Source: Lucinisca nassula (lineage: Eukaryota; Mollusca; Bivalvia; Lucinida; Lucinidae). From it: a stretch of 64,000 nt of DNA. Below are positions 11,568 to 23,384 of the stretch, piece by piece. The translations under genes were made by a program, and so were the position numbers. Numbering within the stretch: the first letter of the stretch is position 1; every line of letters starts with the position of its first letter. The stretch spans positions 137,017,027 through 137,081,026 of the forward strand of contig OY757013.1 of NCBI GenBank assembly GCA_963580285.1. The letters are read 5' to 3'. The notes beneath the pieces are model-generated. The model saw only the letters and a list, made by a program, of their open reading frames with translations, ran no database searches and had not been told where the DNA came from.

Positions 11568-11716
11568 GTATACAAGTTGAAAAGAGAAACGATCAGGAAC
11601 TGATGCAATCAGATCCTAAATCCTGCCCCACAATGTCACTAGGAAAAGAAGTCGAGATCACTGATTAACCAAGTTAGTAGATCTTTCCCAAAACAGGTGG
11701 TGATATATATGCATTC

Positions 11717-11995
11717 CATTACGAAAACACGCCTATATAATTTTGACCCTCTTGAACCCCACTTTTATATAGTAAAACTGGGGTTTAAGGGGGTACACCT
11801 TATATTTCTTATTTCTGCTCAAAAACATAGATTGTGGGTACTCGTTTGAACCGCCTCGATGAGGCGGTTCTAACGAGTGCCACAATCTTTATTTTGAGCA
11901 GAAATAAGAAAAATATCACAATTTTTCATCATAAAATTTTCATATTTTCGGCGATAAAGGTGGCAATGTATTTGTATAGGCGTGTTTTCGTAATG
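11717..11995. mobile_element. MITE family A
   Basis: Ends cattacgaaaacacgcctat and ataggcgtgttttcgtaatg; hairpin ccgcctcgatgaggcgg. Reverse orientation of the arms relative to 10863-11141. Confidence 0.9.
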
Positions 11996-12141
11996 CTTTC
12001 TTGGTTTATTGCATAAGCTAACAAAGGTGCTCATGTCGGTTATATTTTTAGGTTCTTTGAGGTCATTGATTCCTGACTGTGGAAATTTGAAAATATTTAA
12101 AGGTCACTGATGAGGCCTAATTGGCCGATACTAGCTAGTTT

Positions 12142-12420
12142 CATTGCGAAAGCACACCTGTGCGACATAGTGCATTTATCACATCTCTAAAATGGCTACT
12201 TTTCTGATCAAAATCTGTCAAAATTGTGTTATTTTTACTTCAAACATAGGTTTTGGGTACTCGTTGGAACCGCCTCATTGAGGCGGTTCTAACGAGTACC
12301 CACAACCTATGTCTTACAGCAGAATTAAGGAAAATAATCTTTTCCCCCGTAAACCCCAGTTTTCTCGATCTAAAGTTGGGTTTAGGTGGGTTTTTATTTC
12401 ACGGACTTGTTCACATGATG
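12142..12420. mobile_element. MITE family A', diverged subfamily
   Basis: Same central hairpin (gaaccgcctcattgaggcggttc), but the ends are cattgcgaaagcacacctgtgc and cggacttgttcacatgatg. Matches 55814-56096 and the truncated copy at 41845-41925. Confidence 0.8.
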
Positions 12421-12724
12421 TGGCCAAGAAACAAACGTTTCTCACTTCTGTTTTGTAGTCTTTGCTTCCCAAGGAGTGCCCCTTAATAGACAATTTAACT
12501 CCTCAACATTAAAGTTTATTTTTATGCCGAATAGTATCGATGCAAGTGTCAAGCTCTTGTTCTTAATGTATTAGCTTGGCTTCTTACTTGTCAAATAAAC
12601 AAAGCAGAAATACAAAACAAAAACAATTAATTAAGAGGAATGGAAACATCTGGCATATTTTCCGCCATTTTTCAAAGGGAGACAACTTTCGGAACTTCCT
12701 ATTCGTTTTTCTTTAAGCTCTGTC

Positions 12725-12810
12725 CCACAGAAAAAGGGGTCAAATCTTAAAGGAAAGAATTTGCTCCTAAGGAGGAAATTCTTTCCTTTAAGAGTTGACC
12801 CCTCTTGACA
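12725..12810. repeat. Inverted repeat (hairpin)
   Basis: Arms ggggtcaaatcttaaaggaa and ttcctttaagagttgacccc around gctcctaaggagga. Probably a short MITE remnant; no second copy as clear in the window. Confidence 0.6.
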
Positions 12811-13281
12811 TCGGAGAAAAAAAATACTATCGCAGGAGTTGCTTCCCCTGAAGATGTACCCATCCCCCTTAAACTGTGTTGAAAAAAAAACTTTTCAACA
12901 GCGCTGTCTAATGCAATTACGTTCATATTCTGTTTTCCAGATGTTGGTTATATCGGAAATAATATATCATAAGAAATTCTGATTTATTGATTGTTTTGGG
13001 GTTTAACGACTCATCCATCCTTGTGGGTCATTTTGTGTCATCTCCAAAGAGAAAGGGCGAAAAGGGAAAAAAGATAGTAGAGGCGAAAGTGAGGGACAGA
13101 GCAGAAAGAGGAAAATGATGAAAACAGAATAAATAACCCCCCCCACACACACACACACACACACACGTCTACCTTACCTGCTGCAAGGACAGCTGTGGCG
13201 CATGATACACGCCACCTTTGCCTCACCCAACAACTCTGATGGTTAATAAAACAAACTAAAGGTAATATCTTTATTTTACAG

Positions 13282-13351
13282 AATGGCAAAATACAGATGA
13301 GCCCGATGATGATTTTACAGCTGCCTTGGATGCTTACAGAAACGTTGAAAA
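13282..13351 (+). CDS. Candidate propeptide exon of the agatoxin-like peptide gene
   Basis: A 70-base block bounded by acceptor TTATTTTACAG and donor AAAA|GTATGT. In the frame that starts with two bases of a codon it is fully open and acidic (contains DEPDDDFTAALDAY), as expected of a neuropeptide propeptide. One other frame is closed by TGA. It ends in phase 2 with two A residues; joining to the exon at 24577 completes a Lys codon followed by Arg, i.e. a dibasic cleavage site at the junction. The same phase would also fit the exon at 41951, so an alternative 3' end cannot be excluded. The preceding exon must end in phase 1 and carry a signal peptide; it was not identified. Splice sites and coding are seen; the gene assignment is inference. 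Confidence 0.5.
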
Positions 13352-13659
13352 GTATGTAGTTTCATGGTCCCATTTCTACAGCTGGAGTCCATTCCAATGT
13401 ATAGCGGTGTTATGTCGAATTGTTATAAAGACATTGGCTGAAGGGTTTGGCAAACAGTCAATGCCCTGATCAGACGATCTTGAGCCTCACTGTTTGCAAT
13501 ACTCGACGTAGGATCAGGACCTGCAGAATTGTCAGTGTCCGTTTGAAGTTTCCCCAAATATGGCGCATGCAGGATATTTTGCTAAATCAGATCATATTAT
13601 ACTAGAAGTCATACATCGGTCTAACCTTTATTTAATCATGCTTAATCTTTTTGTGAGGA

Positions 13660-14390
13660 CTCAGAGATATGGTAGGGTGACAATGGGCCAAAAAGTCCAC
13701 TATTTCTGGTAGTAACCCATAACCCCCCCCCCCCACCACCACCACCACCACCACCACCACCACCATATAACAAAGCATGTCATATACCAAAATGTTCGTC
13801 AGAATCCGTAGTATATCTGAAACTGCCGGCATAAATTGGCATAAATGATGGCGAGCTGAGAAAACCAAGATGGCGTCCAAGATGGCCGCCATAGCTGTAA
13901 ATTCCAGTTTTTCATAAAATATGAATATAAATGCCACAAATCATCTTACAAACTTATTTATTTTATTTTTTCTGGTATAGAAAGACGATTTGTGCTAGAA
14001 TATTGATCAACATTTTAAGTTTGCCTTGAAAACTAGTGAAATAAAAGACATTTCGTCGTTTTTGTGTCTAGTGTCATAGGTGGTACATAAAGGTAATGCT
14101 GATGTTTCAAATTTTAAAACAGTTTTTATTTATCTATTGTTTTATTTTAACTAAGACACTATTCTAAAATACATTTAACACTATTCCCAAGTACATTTAT
14201 GGTTTGTTATGACTTTTTACCATCAATTTAGCCCTAGGATTACCCCACCCACTCAGTGTACCAGTACAATTCATTCACATAATACTCACACTCAAGGGAT
14301 GTGCAGGCGAGGATTTCATTTAAGGCAACAAGTAGAAGAGGGCATTGAAACTAATGCTTAGTTCTGTTTTCATACTATATAATATTTTCA
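13660..14390 (+). repeat. Dispersed repeat I, copy 1
   Basis: About 700 bases that reappear in inverted orientation at 19710-20353, including 'atggcgtccaagatggccgcc' versus its counterpart near 20195. This copy has gained a C-run and an (ACC)n expansion at 13722-13764. No coding capacity recognised. Confidence 0.7.
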
Positions 14391-14635
14391 GCCATTAAGA
14401 AACACCACCACTCTATAACACTGTTTTCTGGATCTGAGCAGTAACCATCTTAATTAAGCAGTGCTACAACCAAACAAAAATAGCAAAATAGTGTTTATCA
14501 AATTGACCTAAAATGACTTTTATTGTCATTTTTGCTGTGTAACTGGCTAGGTTTTGGGGTTATAAAGTGTTATATCGAATACTGTGTTATAAAAACGTGT
14601 TATAAAGAGGATATGCTGTACAATTAGGTTATATT

Positions 14636-14890
14636 TTGTTTGATTTGAGGTTCAACGTCCCCGTCAACACTGTATCAGTCCTTTTGCATTTTGGAGGCGT
14701 TGCTTCCAATTTTTTGTGGGACTTTCCCCGACATTGAGATGAAATGACCTCTCAAGCCCTGCCACACATTTAAACCAAAAGGTTTTATATGCAAAGATGG
14801 TCCAACTCGCACCACTTTTCCTCGGCATGCTAAGAATCTCTAAGCGGTTTACTCTGTATACCCTAGGTCTACTGGGCTAGGCAAATTAAT
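14636..14890 (-). mobile_element. SINE-like repeat K
   Basis: Family K (plus-strand order): ggggcttgaagaaatagatg ... cacgcagagctgaa ... gacattgagatgaaatgaca-like block ... gtgttgacggggacgttaaac, then an A-rich tail. Here in minus orientation, diverged at the far end. Confidence 0.7.
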
Positions 14891-14924
14891 CTTAGATTTA
14901 AGAGCTCCCCGTCAAATCGGTAGC

Positions 14925-15330
14925 TACTATGCACACCTGTGCACTAAAAAGAAATTGCTGCTGCTTTAACTAGCCCTGAGACATTTGACTCAGTCCCAAG
15001 ATCTGAAATCTCCTGAAGCTGGAAGTCTGGTTTAGGCAGAACATGAACTGTTTTCTTCTTGCCTGTAGTATGTAAAGAAGAGCAGGTATCACAACCCATA
15101 AGGCAATACAGACAGCATAATTGCCCTTTTATCTGGATCTAGCTTCCTGTTTACCTGGTGCAGTCAGCATGAATACCCTTTCTGCCTGTCATCAGCATAA
15201 AGCAGGTTAAAGTGATGCACAAGTAGAACGAAAACGTCGGTATCAGAACTGACAACAAGGGCTGCGTTAACTACAAGAGAACCTGCAACTGCTAGTTGCA
15301 AATCATTCTATTATCAGCTTCTTCACGGTT
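14925..15330 (-). pseudogene. Decayed TE-encoded PIN-like nuclease fragment (arm 1)
   Basis: The minus strand reads SSDTDVFVLLVHHFNLLYA (about 15200-15255) and, in a shifted frame, LYCLMGCDTCSSLHTTGKKK (about 15060-15110). The pair DTDV...GCDT is a hallmark of a PIN/FEN-like domain protein common in bivalve and cnidarian repeats. Frameshifts and stops separate the motifs. An inverted, more decayed second copy lies at 17195-17650. The mobile element type is not known to me. Confidence 0.5.
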
Positions 15331-16182
15331 GGAATTAAGTTCATGCTGAACAGGAACAACATCAGTGGAAACTTCAGAGCCTTGTTCTCAAGTCAACCTG
15401 CACCAACAACAGTAGCATTCTTCATAAGAAGCTCACGGCAATTTTTATTACGGTACCTAGTGTAAAGTATTGTCAGTTTATTCTTGCTTTTACTGCTTGA
15501 AAGTATCTATCAATCACCAGTTACTATATTTTTCCTCGTAGACACAGGCGCGTGTGAAGAAACATTCTTTTCACACTTTTGTTGGGTCTGTGATTTGAGA
15601 CTGTTTGTCTCATTCCTGTCAAAACTGACGTGAATGGTAGCTAGCCAAATAACGGTAAGAAGACTAAGACCAAAACATAGCAGCCATCTGTTGATAAGCT
15701 CGTATGTCAATTTGAGACATGATGAATGCTGCAACATTTTAAGTACAGACATCCCGTCAAATATTATACAACCAGCAAGTCTTTCTAGATTTTCAAGAAA
15801 ATCCGATTAATTGGTAGACATCATACATTCTTCATCTGCAAACAAACTCGTGTGAACATGAGCATTTTTGAAAGACAATACCTTGAATAAATATATTGAT
15901 GTATAGAAAGCATATATTTCTTCACCGGTGGCAGTCAGTTTCTCAGTTTGGTTTCCATAGACACCTGTGCCATTGATCTGATATCACCCATAGTCTGGAG
16001 TTTTGACCCAGGCAAAGGCTCATAAGATTGTTCTTTGGACTGCCTAACAAGCTATGGGTATGAGCCTTTCCTGCATGAATTTCTCAAATGGCTTTTGACC
16101 CATTTTATGGCAGCTTATCAAACTTCTCTATCTCTTGAGGAACTTCAACTCCAGTAGCTAAATTGTCCAAATGTCTTCGCCC
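15331..16182. other. No recognised gene
   Basis: Intronic or intergenic sequence. A minus frame at 15510-15752 has one hydrophobic stretch (about 20 residues) but no homology I recognise and no supporting splice sites. Confidence 0.45.
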
Positions 16183-16790
16183 CCCGCCCATCAGGGCTTG
16201 AAGAAATAGATGGGCTACATGATGCTTCCACGCAGAGCTGAAACCGACCGCACATGAGTATTGGTAAACCCCTTAGAGGATCTAAGTTAAAGTAAAACAA
16301 AAATCAGGAATCGCTACAATTAACTTACTCTACCCATCAAAGACACCAAACATGAAGCGACCAGACCATAATGGAAACCTAAACAAAGGATGGCCATAGG
16401 GACAGTTACTTTCCCACAAAATGGCAAAATGGCCATCCAAAATAAGAAGACACAAGTGATACACACAGTAAGTGGTAACAAACAACAACATAAATAAACC
16501 GCCACAGAAGAACCGCCTTGGAACGGTCAGTGGAAAGAATTCCACTGGTGGGCTTAAATCGATTTCACATGACCATAATCCTCGCCCTTACCTAAGCCTG
16601 TCCAAGCAAAGCGGTGCGAGTCGGACCGTCCATGCTTATAAGCTGTATTGGTTTCAGTAGGCGAAAGGGCTTGAGATGTCATTTCATCTCAATGTCGGGT
16701 AAATGTCCCACAAAATTGGAAGCAACGTCTCAAAAATTACCTATACAGTGTTGACGGGGACGTTAAACTTCAAATAAAACAAAAAACAAA
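16183..16790 (+). mobile_element. SINE-like repeat K, interrupted by a Naiad tail
   Basis: The first half (16183-16286) and second half (16592-16790) are contiguous in other K copies (55405-55700). The Naiad tail sits between them. Confidence 0.8.
16287..16591 (-). mobile_element. Naiad 3' tail with 5-bp target duplication
   Basis: The flanks are ctaag at 16282-16286 and ctaag at 16592-16596; uninterrupted K copies have a single ctaag there. This defines both ends of a 5'-truncated insertion of about 305 bases. Confidence 0.8.
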
Positions 16791-17004
16791 CTAAATTGTC
16801 CAAATGTCAGGGAAAACGGTTCAATAGATTTTAAACTGTCATTGTGAAATAAATCCAGCATCTTGTTAATAGACTTATTATAAGCCCGTGTTTTGGTATG
16901 GTGTTTGGTAGAGCTTGCAACTATGCATGGCATACTTGGTAGTAATTGGTCGTGATAAAAAAACATCTTATATGGGCTTATTGTGGGTGATTTCTATAAT
17001 ATAA

Positions 17005-17193
17005 CTGGATAGCCAGTTTGCCATTTTGTGGGACAGTAACTGTACTTTTGGCTTTCCTCTGTTGTTGTTTCCATTAAGTTCTAGTTACTACTTCGTGTTT
17101 GTGTTTCTTTCCCTTTAGAGTCATTGATGGGAGCTGTAAAGTAATTGTATCGATTCTTGATCATTGCATTACTTCTATTTTGAGAACCAATCT
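17005..17193 (+). mobile_element. Naiad-type 3' tail, diverged
   Basis: Shares ccattttgtgggacagtaac, tgtgtttctttccctttag and attgtatcgattcttgatc with the tail consensus. Truncated at its 5' side. Confidence 0.65.
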
Positions 17194-17194
17194 C

Positions 17195-17650
17195 TGAAAG
17201 TATCCAGTTAAGTTGTTGCTGCTCAGCATTAACTCGATTACAACTATGAAGAAGTCGATGGTAGAATGATTTTGCACCTGCAGTTTGCATGTTCTCTGTG
17301 AGTTAACACAGCTGTTCTGATCGGTCCATATACCCATGTTTTCGTTCTACTTCTGCTTCACTTTAGCCAGCTTAATGTTGATAACATATTCTTCAAGACA
17401 GGCAGGAAGGGTATTCATGCTGACTGCACCAGGTATTCCAGTTCACACTGTTTTCAGGAAGCTAGAGCCAGATGAAAGGACAATTATGCTGTCTGTATTG
17501 CCTTACAGGTTGTGACACCTGATCTTCTTTACATAGTATTGGCAAGAAGAATGCCTAAATCAGACTTCAAGCTTCAAGAGCTTACAGATCTTGGTATTGA
17601 ATCAAATGTCTGAGGACCAGTTAAGGCAGCAGCACTTTTTCTGTAGGTTT
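17195..17650 (+). pseudogene. Decayed TE-encoded PIN-like nuclease fragment (arm 2)
   Basis: Inverted copy of 14925-15330. The plus strand retains LYCLTGCDT (about 17490-17515) and VFVLL (about 17340). Multiple stops. Confidence 0.45.
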
Positions 17651-17696
17651 GCTGTTCAGACAGACACACTGGACAACAACGGTGCTCTAAAAATCC

Positions 17697-17945
17697 AGGG
17701 CTCTTCTGTGGCGATTTATTTATGTTGTTGTTTGTTACTTACTGTGTGTATCACTTGTGTCTTTTAATTTTGGATGGCCATATGGCCATTTTGTGGGAAA
17801 GTAACTGTCCTTATGGCCTTCCTTTGTTTAGGTTTCCATTATGGTCTGGTCGCTTAATGTTTGTATTTCTTTCCCTTTGGTGTCTTTTATGGGTGGAGTA
17901 AGTTAATTGTATCAATTCCTGATCTTTGTTTTACTTCTACTTTGA
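17697..17945 (+). mobile_element. Naiad 3' tail, young copy
   Basis: Nearly identical to the tail of the main element, 5'-truncated at 'ctcttctgtggcgattta' and ending cttctactttg. Confidence 0.8.
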
Positions 17946-18224
17946 CCTAGTCATCTACCACCAACTAATAGTTTGTTTGTTTTTTTGCTCCATTTGTTCA
18001 GGTGTACATATCAGCTACTGATTTGATGGGGAGCTATAAAATCTAATCTTAATTTGTCTAGCTTTATAGACCTATGGCATTTGGTTGATCCTGAAACTGG
18101 GTTATTCATTCCACAGCTCAAAACACAAACACAAGCAGCCCCAAGCTATTAACTGATATGGTTGTAAATGCCCTGATCAGTGTATTGATGACTGCATTTG
18201 CTCATAGAAAGAACAACCGTGTAC

Positions 18225-18532
18225 TCAAGCTTGCAAGTAGTAAAGCTCTAAATGGTGATCAGGAGGATGCGGGTTTGATACCTGCCGGGGTCGGCAACAT
18301 TATTTCGTGGAGATTGATCATGAAATCTTTTCTACGGATATTCTCTCCCTTCCGCTGACTCAAGAAGGGCATTTGTCAGTTTCTGGCGAACGAATGTGCA
18401 CTGTACTGGTTAACCACTTACGTATAAGCCTGCCCAGGAGAAGTGTGGATAAGTAAACTGACAAGCTCAAAAATGACCTAAATAGTGTTGACTGGGCCGT
18501 TAAACCCCAAAACAAACAAACTAACTAACATT
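18225..18532 (+). mobile_element. SINE family L, complete copy
   Basis: The tRNA-like head includes B-box GGGTTTGATACCTGCC (about 18269). The body ends in 'gtgttgactgggccgttaaa' plus an A-rich tail. Same family in minus orientation at 27460-27770. Confidence 0.75.
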
Positions 18533-18534
18533 TG

Positions 18535-18660
18535 TAAGTCGCCCCCACCCATCGGGGTCCCCCGCCCATAGGGGCTTGAAGAAATATATGGGCTGCATAA
18601 TGCTTCCACGCAGAGCTGAATGCGGCCCGCACACTAGTACTAGTAAACCGCCATATGAGA
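18535..18660 (+). mobile_element. SINE-like repeat K, 5' part only
   Basis: ggggcttgaagaaatatatg and cttccacgcagagctgaat present; 3' half absent. Confidence 0.65.
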
Positions 18661-18749
18661 ATACAAGTACATGTTTTAAAACTGTCATAGTCCTCGGTAT
18701 AAATATGAGCTAGTATTGTAAACAAGTTCTTACAAAATTAATGTTAGTT

Positions 18750-19040
18750 TTTGTTTGTTTGTTTGTTTGAATTGGGGTTTAACGTCCCCGTGAACACTAT
18801 TAAGGTCATTTTGGAGACGTTGCTTCTAATTTTGTGGGACTTTTACCCGACATTGATATGAAATGACATCTCAAGCCTTACCGCCCAATGAAACCAGCAA
18901 GCTTATATGCATTGGCGGATCTGACACCCACTGCTTTGCCTGGGCAGACTTAGTCCTTCTTAAAAGTGGTATACCAGTTGTAGTGTGTGGTCAGATTCAG
19001 CTCTGCGTGTTAGCACCATGCAGCCCAATCTATTTCTCCA
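18750..19040 (-). mobile_element. SINE-like repeat K
   Basis: Begins with (TTTG)n, then ttaacgtccccgtgaacac, ending at 'tgcagcccaatctatttctc'. Confidence 0.75.
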
Positions 19041-19047
19041 TGCTTTT

Positions 19048-19345
19048 GTTTTGTTTGTTTGATTGCGGGTTAAAAGTCCCCGTCAACACTGTAAAGGTCA
19101 TTTTGAAGACGTTGCTTCCAATTTTGTGGGACTTTTACCCGACATTGAGATGAAATGACATCTCAAGCCCTGCCCCCCAATAAAACCAATAGGGTTTGTT
19201 AGCATGGACGGTCCGCCTCGCACCGCGGTTCCTGGACAGGCTTAGATCCTCTAAGATGTTTACCAGTACTACTGTGCGGGCCGGATTCAGCTCTGCGTGG
19301 AAGCATCATGCAGCCCATATATTTCTTCAAGCCCCTATGGGCGGG
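19048..19345 (-). mobile_element. SINE-like repeat K, tandem neighbour
   Basis: A second minus-strand K copy directly after the previous one, complete to 'aagcccctatgggcggg'. Confidence 0.8.
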
Positions 19346-19403
19346 GGCCGATTATTTAGAGGTGGTGTTTCCAAATGGCTAACTGGGTAAATACATGATA
19401 AAA

Positions 19404-19706
19404 CATTACGAAAACACGCATAATTCAAATCCATTGGAAGATTTTACCCCCCCCCCACCCCCACCCCCAAAAAAAAAAAAAAAAATACAAAATCCAGATA
19501 AAAAAGATATTTTTCTCATTTCTGTTCAAAACATATATTGCGGGGACTCGTTAGAACCCTCTCAACGTGGCGATGCTGTCAAACATCCACAAGCTATGTT
19601 CTTAAGCATAAATTAGAAAAATAATGCTTACCCCTGACAACCTTAGTTTTTCTGTATAAAAGTGAGGTTCAAGGGGGCCAAAAACATATTGGCATGTTTT
19701 CGTTAC
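19404..19706. mobile_element. MITE family A, decayed
   Basis: Ends cattacgaaaacacgcataa and ggcatgttttcgttacg. The left arm contains C and A homopolymer runs, and the central hairpin is degenerate (cctctcaacgtggcgatg). Confidence 0.75.
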
Positions 19707-19709
19707 GAT

Positions 19710-20353
19710 ATGAAAACAGAACTAAGAATTATTGTGAATGTCGTCTACTACTTAATTCTCTAAAATGAAGCACACGCCTAATCGCCTACAAATCCCTTGT
19801 TTGTGAGCATTTATGTGAATAAATTGCACTGGTAAACTGAGTGCGTAGGGTAATGCTGGGGCTAAATAGATGGTATGAAAGTCATAACAAACCATAAATG
19901 TATTTTAGAATAATGTCTTAGTTAATTTAAGAATAAAACAATAGATATGTAAAAATATGTTTAAATTATGAAACATCAGAATTGCTTTTATATACCACCT
20001 ATGAAACTAGACACAGAAACAATAAAATATAATTGTTTCACTAGTTTTCAAGTCAAACCTAAAAAGTTGATCTATATTCGAGCACAAACCTTCTTTCTAT
20101 ACCAGACAGAAAAAATTAAAATATGTTTCTAAGATGATTTGTGGTATTTATATTCATATTTTACGAAAAACTGGAATTTACAACTACGGCGGCCAACTTG
20201 GACGCCATCTTGGAATTCTCAGCTCGCCATCATTTATGCCAATTTATGCCAGCAGTTTCAGATACTACGGATCCTGACGAACATTTTGGTATATGACTTG
20301 TCTTGTTATACGGGGGGCTATAGGTTCCCATTTTTTGGTCCAGATTGTCACCC
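19710..20353 (-). repeat. Dispersed repeat I, copy 2 (inverted)
   Basis: Reverse-complement match to 13660-14390, without the ACC expansion. The two copies form a 5.3-kb-spaced inverted pair inside the proposed ALP intron. Confidence 0.7.
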
Positions 20354-20356
20354 CAC

Positions 20357-20527
20357 CAATAAGATTGACCGGGCGGGACTGTTGGGATGTTGTTCGGATA
20401 TGTCAAATTAGCGTTCGGTAGAGTGTCTTTTGCATTTTTTTTTTTTTTTTTTTTTTTGCGATGGGACCAAAGGTTATAGCTTTGATTGTGTTTCTAGTCA
20501 GGTGACTTGGCTTACCTTTTTAATATT
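20357..20527. mobile_element. MITE family H, decayed
   Basis: Retains gattgaccgggcgggact, ttcggtagagtgtcttttgc and gtgacttggcttacctttt, as in 39127-39394. A T(23) run interrupts it at about 20436. Confidence 0.6.
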
Positions 20528-20542
20528 AGAATATTCTTAAGG

Positions 20543-20900
20543 TACAGTAAAACTTCGATGGCTCGAACTCCGATGGCTCGTTTACCATGGAAGAGTCGAA
20601 CCCGTTCTTGAGTACGCAAGAGTTCCTCCAAATACGATATAGTGGTAATTAAGGAAGATTTTCTTCACTTATCTTGCAAATGTATGATGTGTGTACTCAT
20701 TAGAATCGCCTCGATGAGGCGATTCTAATGAGTACACACAACGTACATTTATAATACAGAACACCGTAAATATATCCACAATTATCTCCATTAAGCCTCC
20801 TGGTATGGCACTAATAGTATCCCTCTGTGGCTCGAACTACCGCTGTCTCGAACAAATTTCCATGGTCCCAAAGTGGTTCGAGCCATCGAAGTTCGACCGT
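20543..20900. mobile_element. MITE family C
   Basis: Ends tacagtaaaacttcgatggc and gccatcgaagttcgaccgt. Central hairpin gaatcgcctcgatgaggcgattc inside 'tgtgtgtactcatta' arms. Confidence 0.85.
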
Positions 20901-21219
20901 GTGTTCAACCAAGAGAATAGAACCTTGTTGGCAGTATGGGGGCTAGTGTTTGAGCATGCTCCGATTGTTCTCAGTCAAATTTGAGCATGGGCAACGTGGT
21001 TTAAACATCTAGCTTATCACAGAAAACTGTCATGGGCACAATGAAAAGTAAATCTGCGAGTTATGGTTCGGCATGAAAGATCGCAGTGTTAGTAGAAATA
21101 AAGACAACCGTTAACGTCATATAAGAAACGCATTCGCGTCTGATAATGTGGTAATGCCGTATATTAATTTCGGTAATCCACTTATCAATTAAATTTGTAA
21201 AATAGTAAGATACGCCCCG

Positions 21220-21540
21220 CTTGACGAGTGATGCCGGACTACGATCCAGCCCCATCGGGGCTTAAAGAAACAGATGGGCTGCATAATGCTTCCACGCAGA
21301 ACTGAAACCGACCGCACACGTGAACTTGTAAATCGCTTAGGGATCTAAGCCTGTCCAGGCAAACATGTGCGAGTCTGGCCTGCCATGCTTATAAACCTTA
21401 TTGGTTTTATTGGCGTCAGGGCTTAAGAGGTCATTTCACCTCAATGTCGGGTAAAATTCCCACAAAATTGGAAGCAATGTCTCCAAAATGACCTATACAG
21501 TTTTGTCGGGGACGTTAAACCTGTAATCAAGCAATTTACT
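21220..21540 (+). mobile_element. SINE-like repeat K
   Basis: Complete copy, ending in 'ttttgtcggggacgttaaac'. The 30 bases before it (gcttgacgagtgatgccgga...) recur at 25491-25520. Confidence 0.75.
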
Positions 21541-21604
21541 GATGGTGGAATATTTACATTTTTTTTTTTTTGTAAAAACAATCAATTGTAAAAACAATCT
21601 AAAA

Positions 21605-21835
21605 TTAAATGCGCTTAAAATGTCATATAATTAATTCGTGCTCATCTATTATTAAATTTATCAAACTCGTTGAGAAAAAGGATTAAAATGCTATGCAAAG
21701 CCTTGCAGTTTATCTCGTTTCGTCAACTCGTTTAGAAAAGGGTTAAAATGCTCGGCGAAGACTCGAATTGTATCTCTTTTCCGCAACTCGTTTAATAGAT
21801 TTAAATAATACACGAACAATCATGTAAGATCCTCA
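21605..21835. mobile_element. MITE-like family T
   Basis: Two partly repeated halves with 'caactcgttt' and 'aaactcgttgag', similar to 7425-7610. Confidence 0.5.
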
Positions 21836-21850
21836 ATGTATAGTCGAACT

Positions 21851-22130
21851 CATCACGAAAACACGCCTATATAATTTTGATCCCCTTGAACCCCACTTTC
21901 ATATAGTAAAACTTGGGTTTCCGGGAGTATACCTTATTTTTCTTATTTCTGCTCTAAAATATAGATTGTGGGTACTCGTTAGAACCGCCTCGATGAGGCG
22001 GTTCTATTAAGTGCCCACAATCTATAGTTTGAGCAGAAATAAGAAAAATATCACAATTTTTCATCTTAAAATTTTCATTTTTTCGGCGAAAAAGTTTACA
22101 ATGTATTTGAATAGGCGTGTTTTCGTAATG
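21851..22130. mobile_element. MITE family A
   Basis: Ends catcacgaaaacacgcctat and ataggcgtgttttcgtaatg; hairpin gaaccgcctcgatgaggcggttc. Confidence 0.9.
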
Positions 22131-22374
22131 TGGCCAAGAAAATTGTTCGATAGATGGGTAGTTAGAGCCACTGAGGTCAATCGTAGCGACAGCTAACCCA
22201 TATATGACAATGGAATATCCCACAAAATAAGTTTGGAGTGGTCCATTTTCAGTTATGGAGGTGCTAGGTTTGTCTTGTTAGCGGTAAGTTGTGCAAACTT
22301 GTATGTACTTTCAGCAAGCAAGGTCAGAGGCCGCGTTTTGCAAATGTCCAAAATAAAGGGTCACAAGCCATATA

Positions 22375-22560
22375 TAATATAGTTTTAAATGTCATATGAT
22401 AGGCCTAAATAGAATCTTACATTCATGTTCATGTATTATTGAATGTATTAAACTCGTTGAGGGAAAGGATCAAATTCTCGGCAAAGCCTCGCAGTTTATC
22501 TGTTAAATAAATTCAACAGTACATGAGTACTCGTGTATAAAGCATTTGCCGCGCCAACGA
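22375..22560. mobile_element. MITE-like family T
   Basis: Shares catgttcatgtattattgaa and ttaaactcgttgagg with the other T copies. Confidence 0.5.
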
Positions 22561-22804
22561 ATCGCACTGAGGAATAGTACAATAGGTATTTTAGGGCATT
22601 TTTCCTTAACAGCTTCAACAAACAATATTGTAAACATTTGTTACAATCCACTCACTGAGGCAATTCTTGCAAATATTCACGGTATTTGTTTCTTTTGAGT
22701 ATCAAAATGTCATCCATGTCTCCATTAATCTGTCTCATTTTGATCACGAACTAGTCATGCTATCTATAGGAAACTGCTGTCGTGGCTGAGCGAGGCTCAG
22801 ACTT

Positions 22805-23145
22805 ACACCTGTGGACACAAAAGCGTTCAAACTTTGATGAGCTTCATTTCATTCTGACTTGAAACATCATTCAATATATCCTAACATTCTATCCGTAGCT
22901 GCCAGACAGAAATAAATTCAAAACACAGGGTGGTGTACATTTCATTGCAGACTCTTGCACTGTCCAATCAAAATACATCTCAAATGTCAATCAGGAAGTG
23001 TTTTCCAAAATGAGACCAATCAATTGCTTGATCTAGTTTTAGAATTCTTTGATGAATGACATTTGCTTGTCAAACTAACTTGATGCAAAGGGATTCATTG
23101 AAAATTATTTCAAAGGAGTTTGAACGCTTTAGTGTCCACAGGTGT
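22805..23145. mobile_element. MITE family V, non-palindromic interior
   Basis: Inverted ends acacctgtggacacaaaagc and gctttagtgtccacaggtgt, matching over about 28 bases with one mismatch. The interior is unique in this window and not self-complementary, suggesting a deletion derivative of a DNA transposon. Confidence 0.7.
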
Positions 23146-23384
23146 ATTATTATTATTATTTTTTTTTTTTTTTGCAATATACAGTTTCATTGCTACAGAT
23201 ATCCTTTATTTCAACATAATTGTATTATTTTACTTTAAATGTACTGTTTGTAGACATGTAAAACGTTTAAAAGTTACTGTAAACATTAACTTAAACGAGA
23301 AACCAAGGCACCTATTATAGGTATTTTCTGCACATTTATCATAAATGTGTCAAATTTAGAGGCTTAAGCTGCTTTCAGTTCAGT

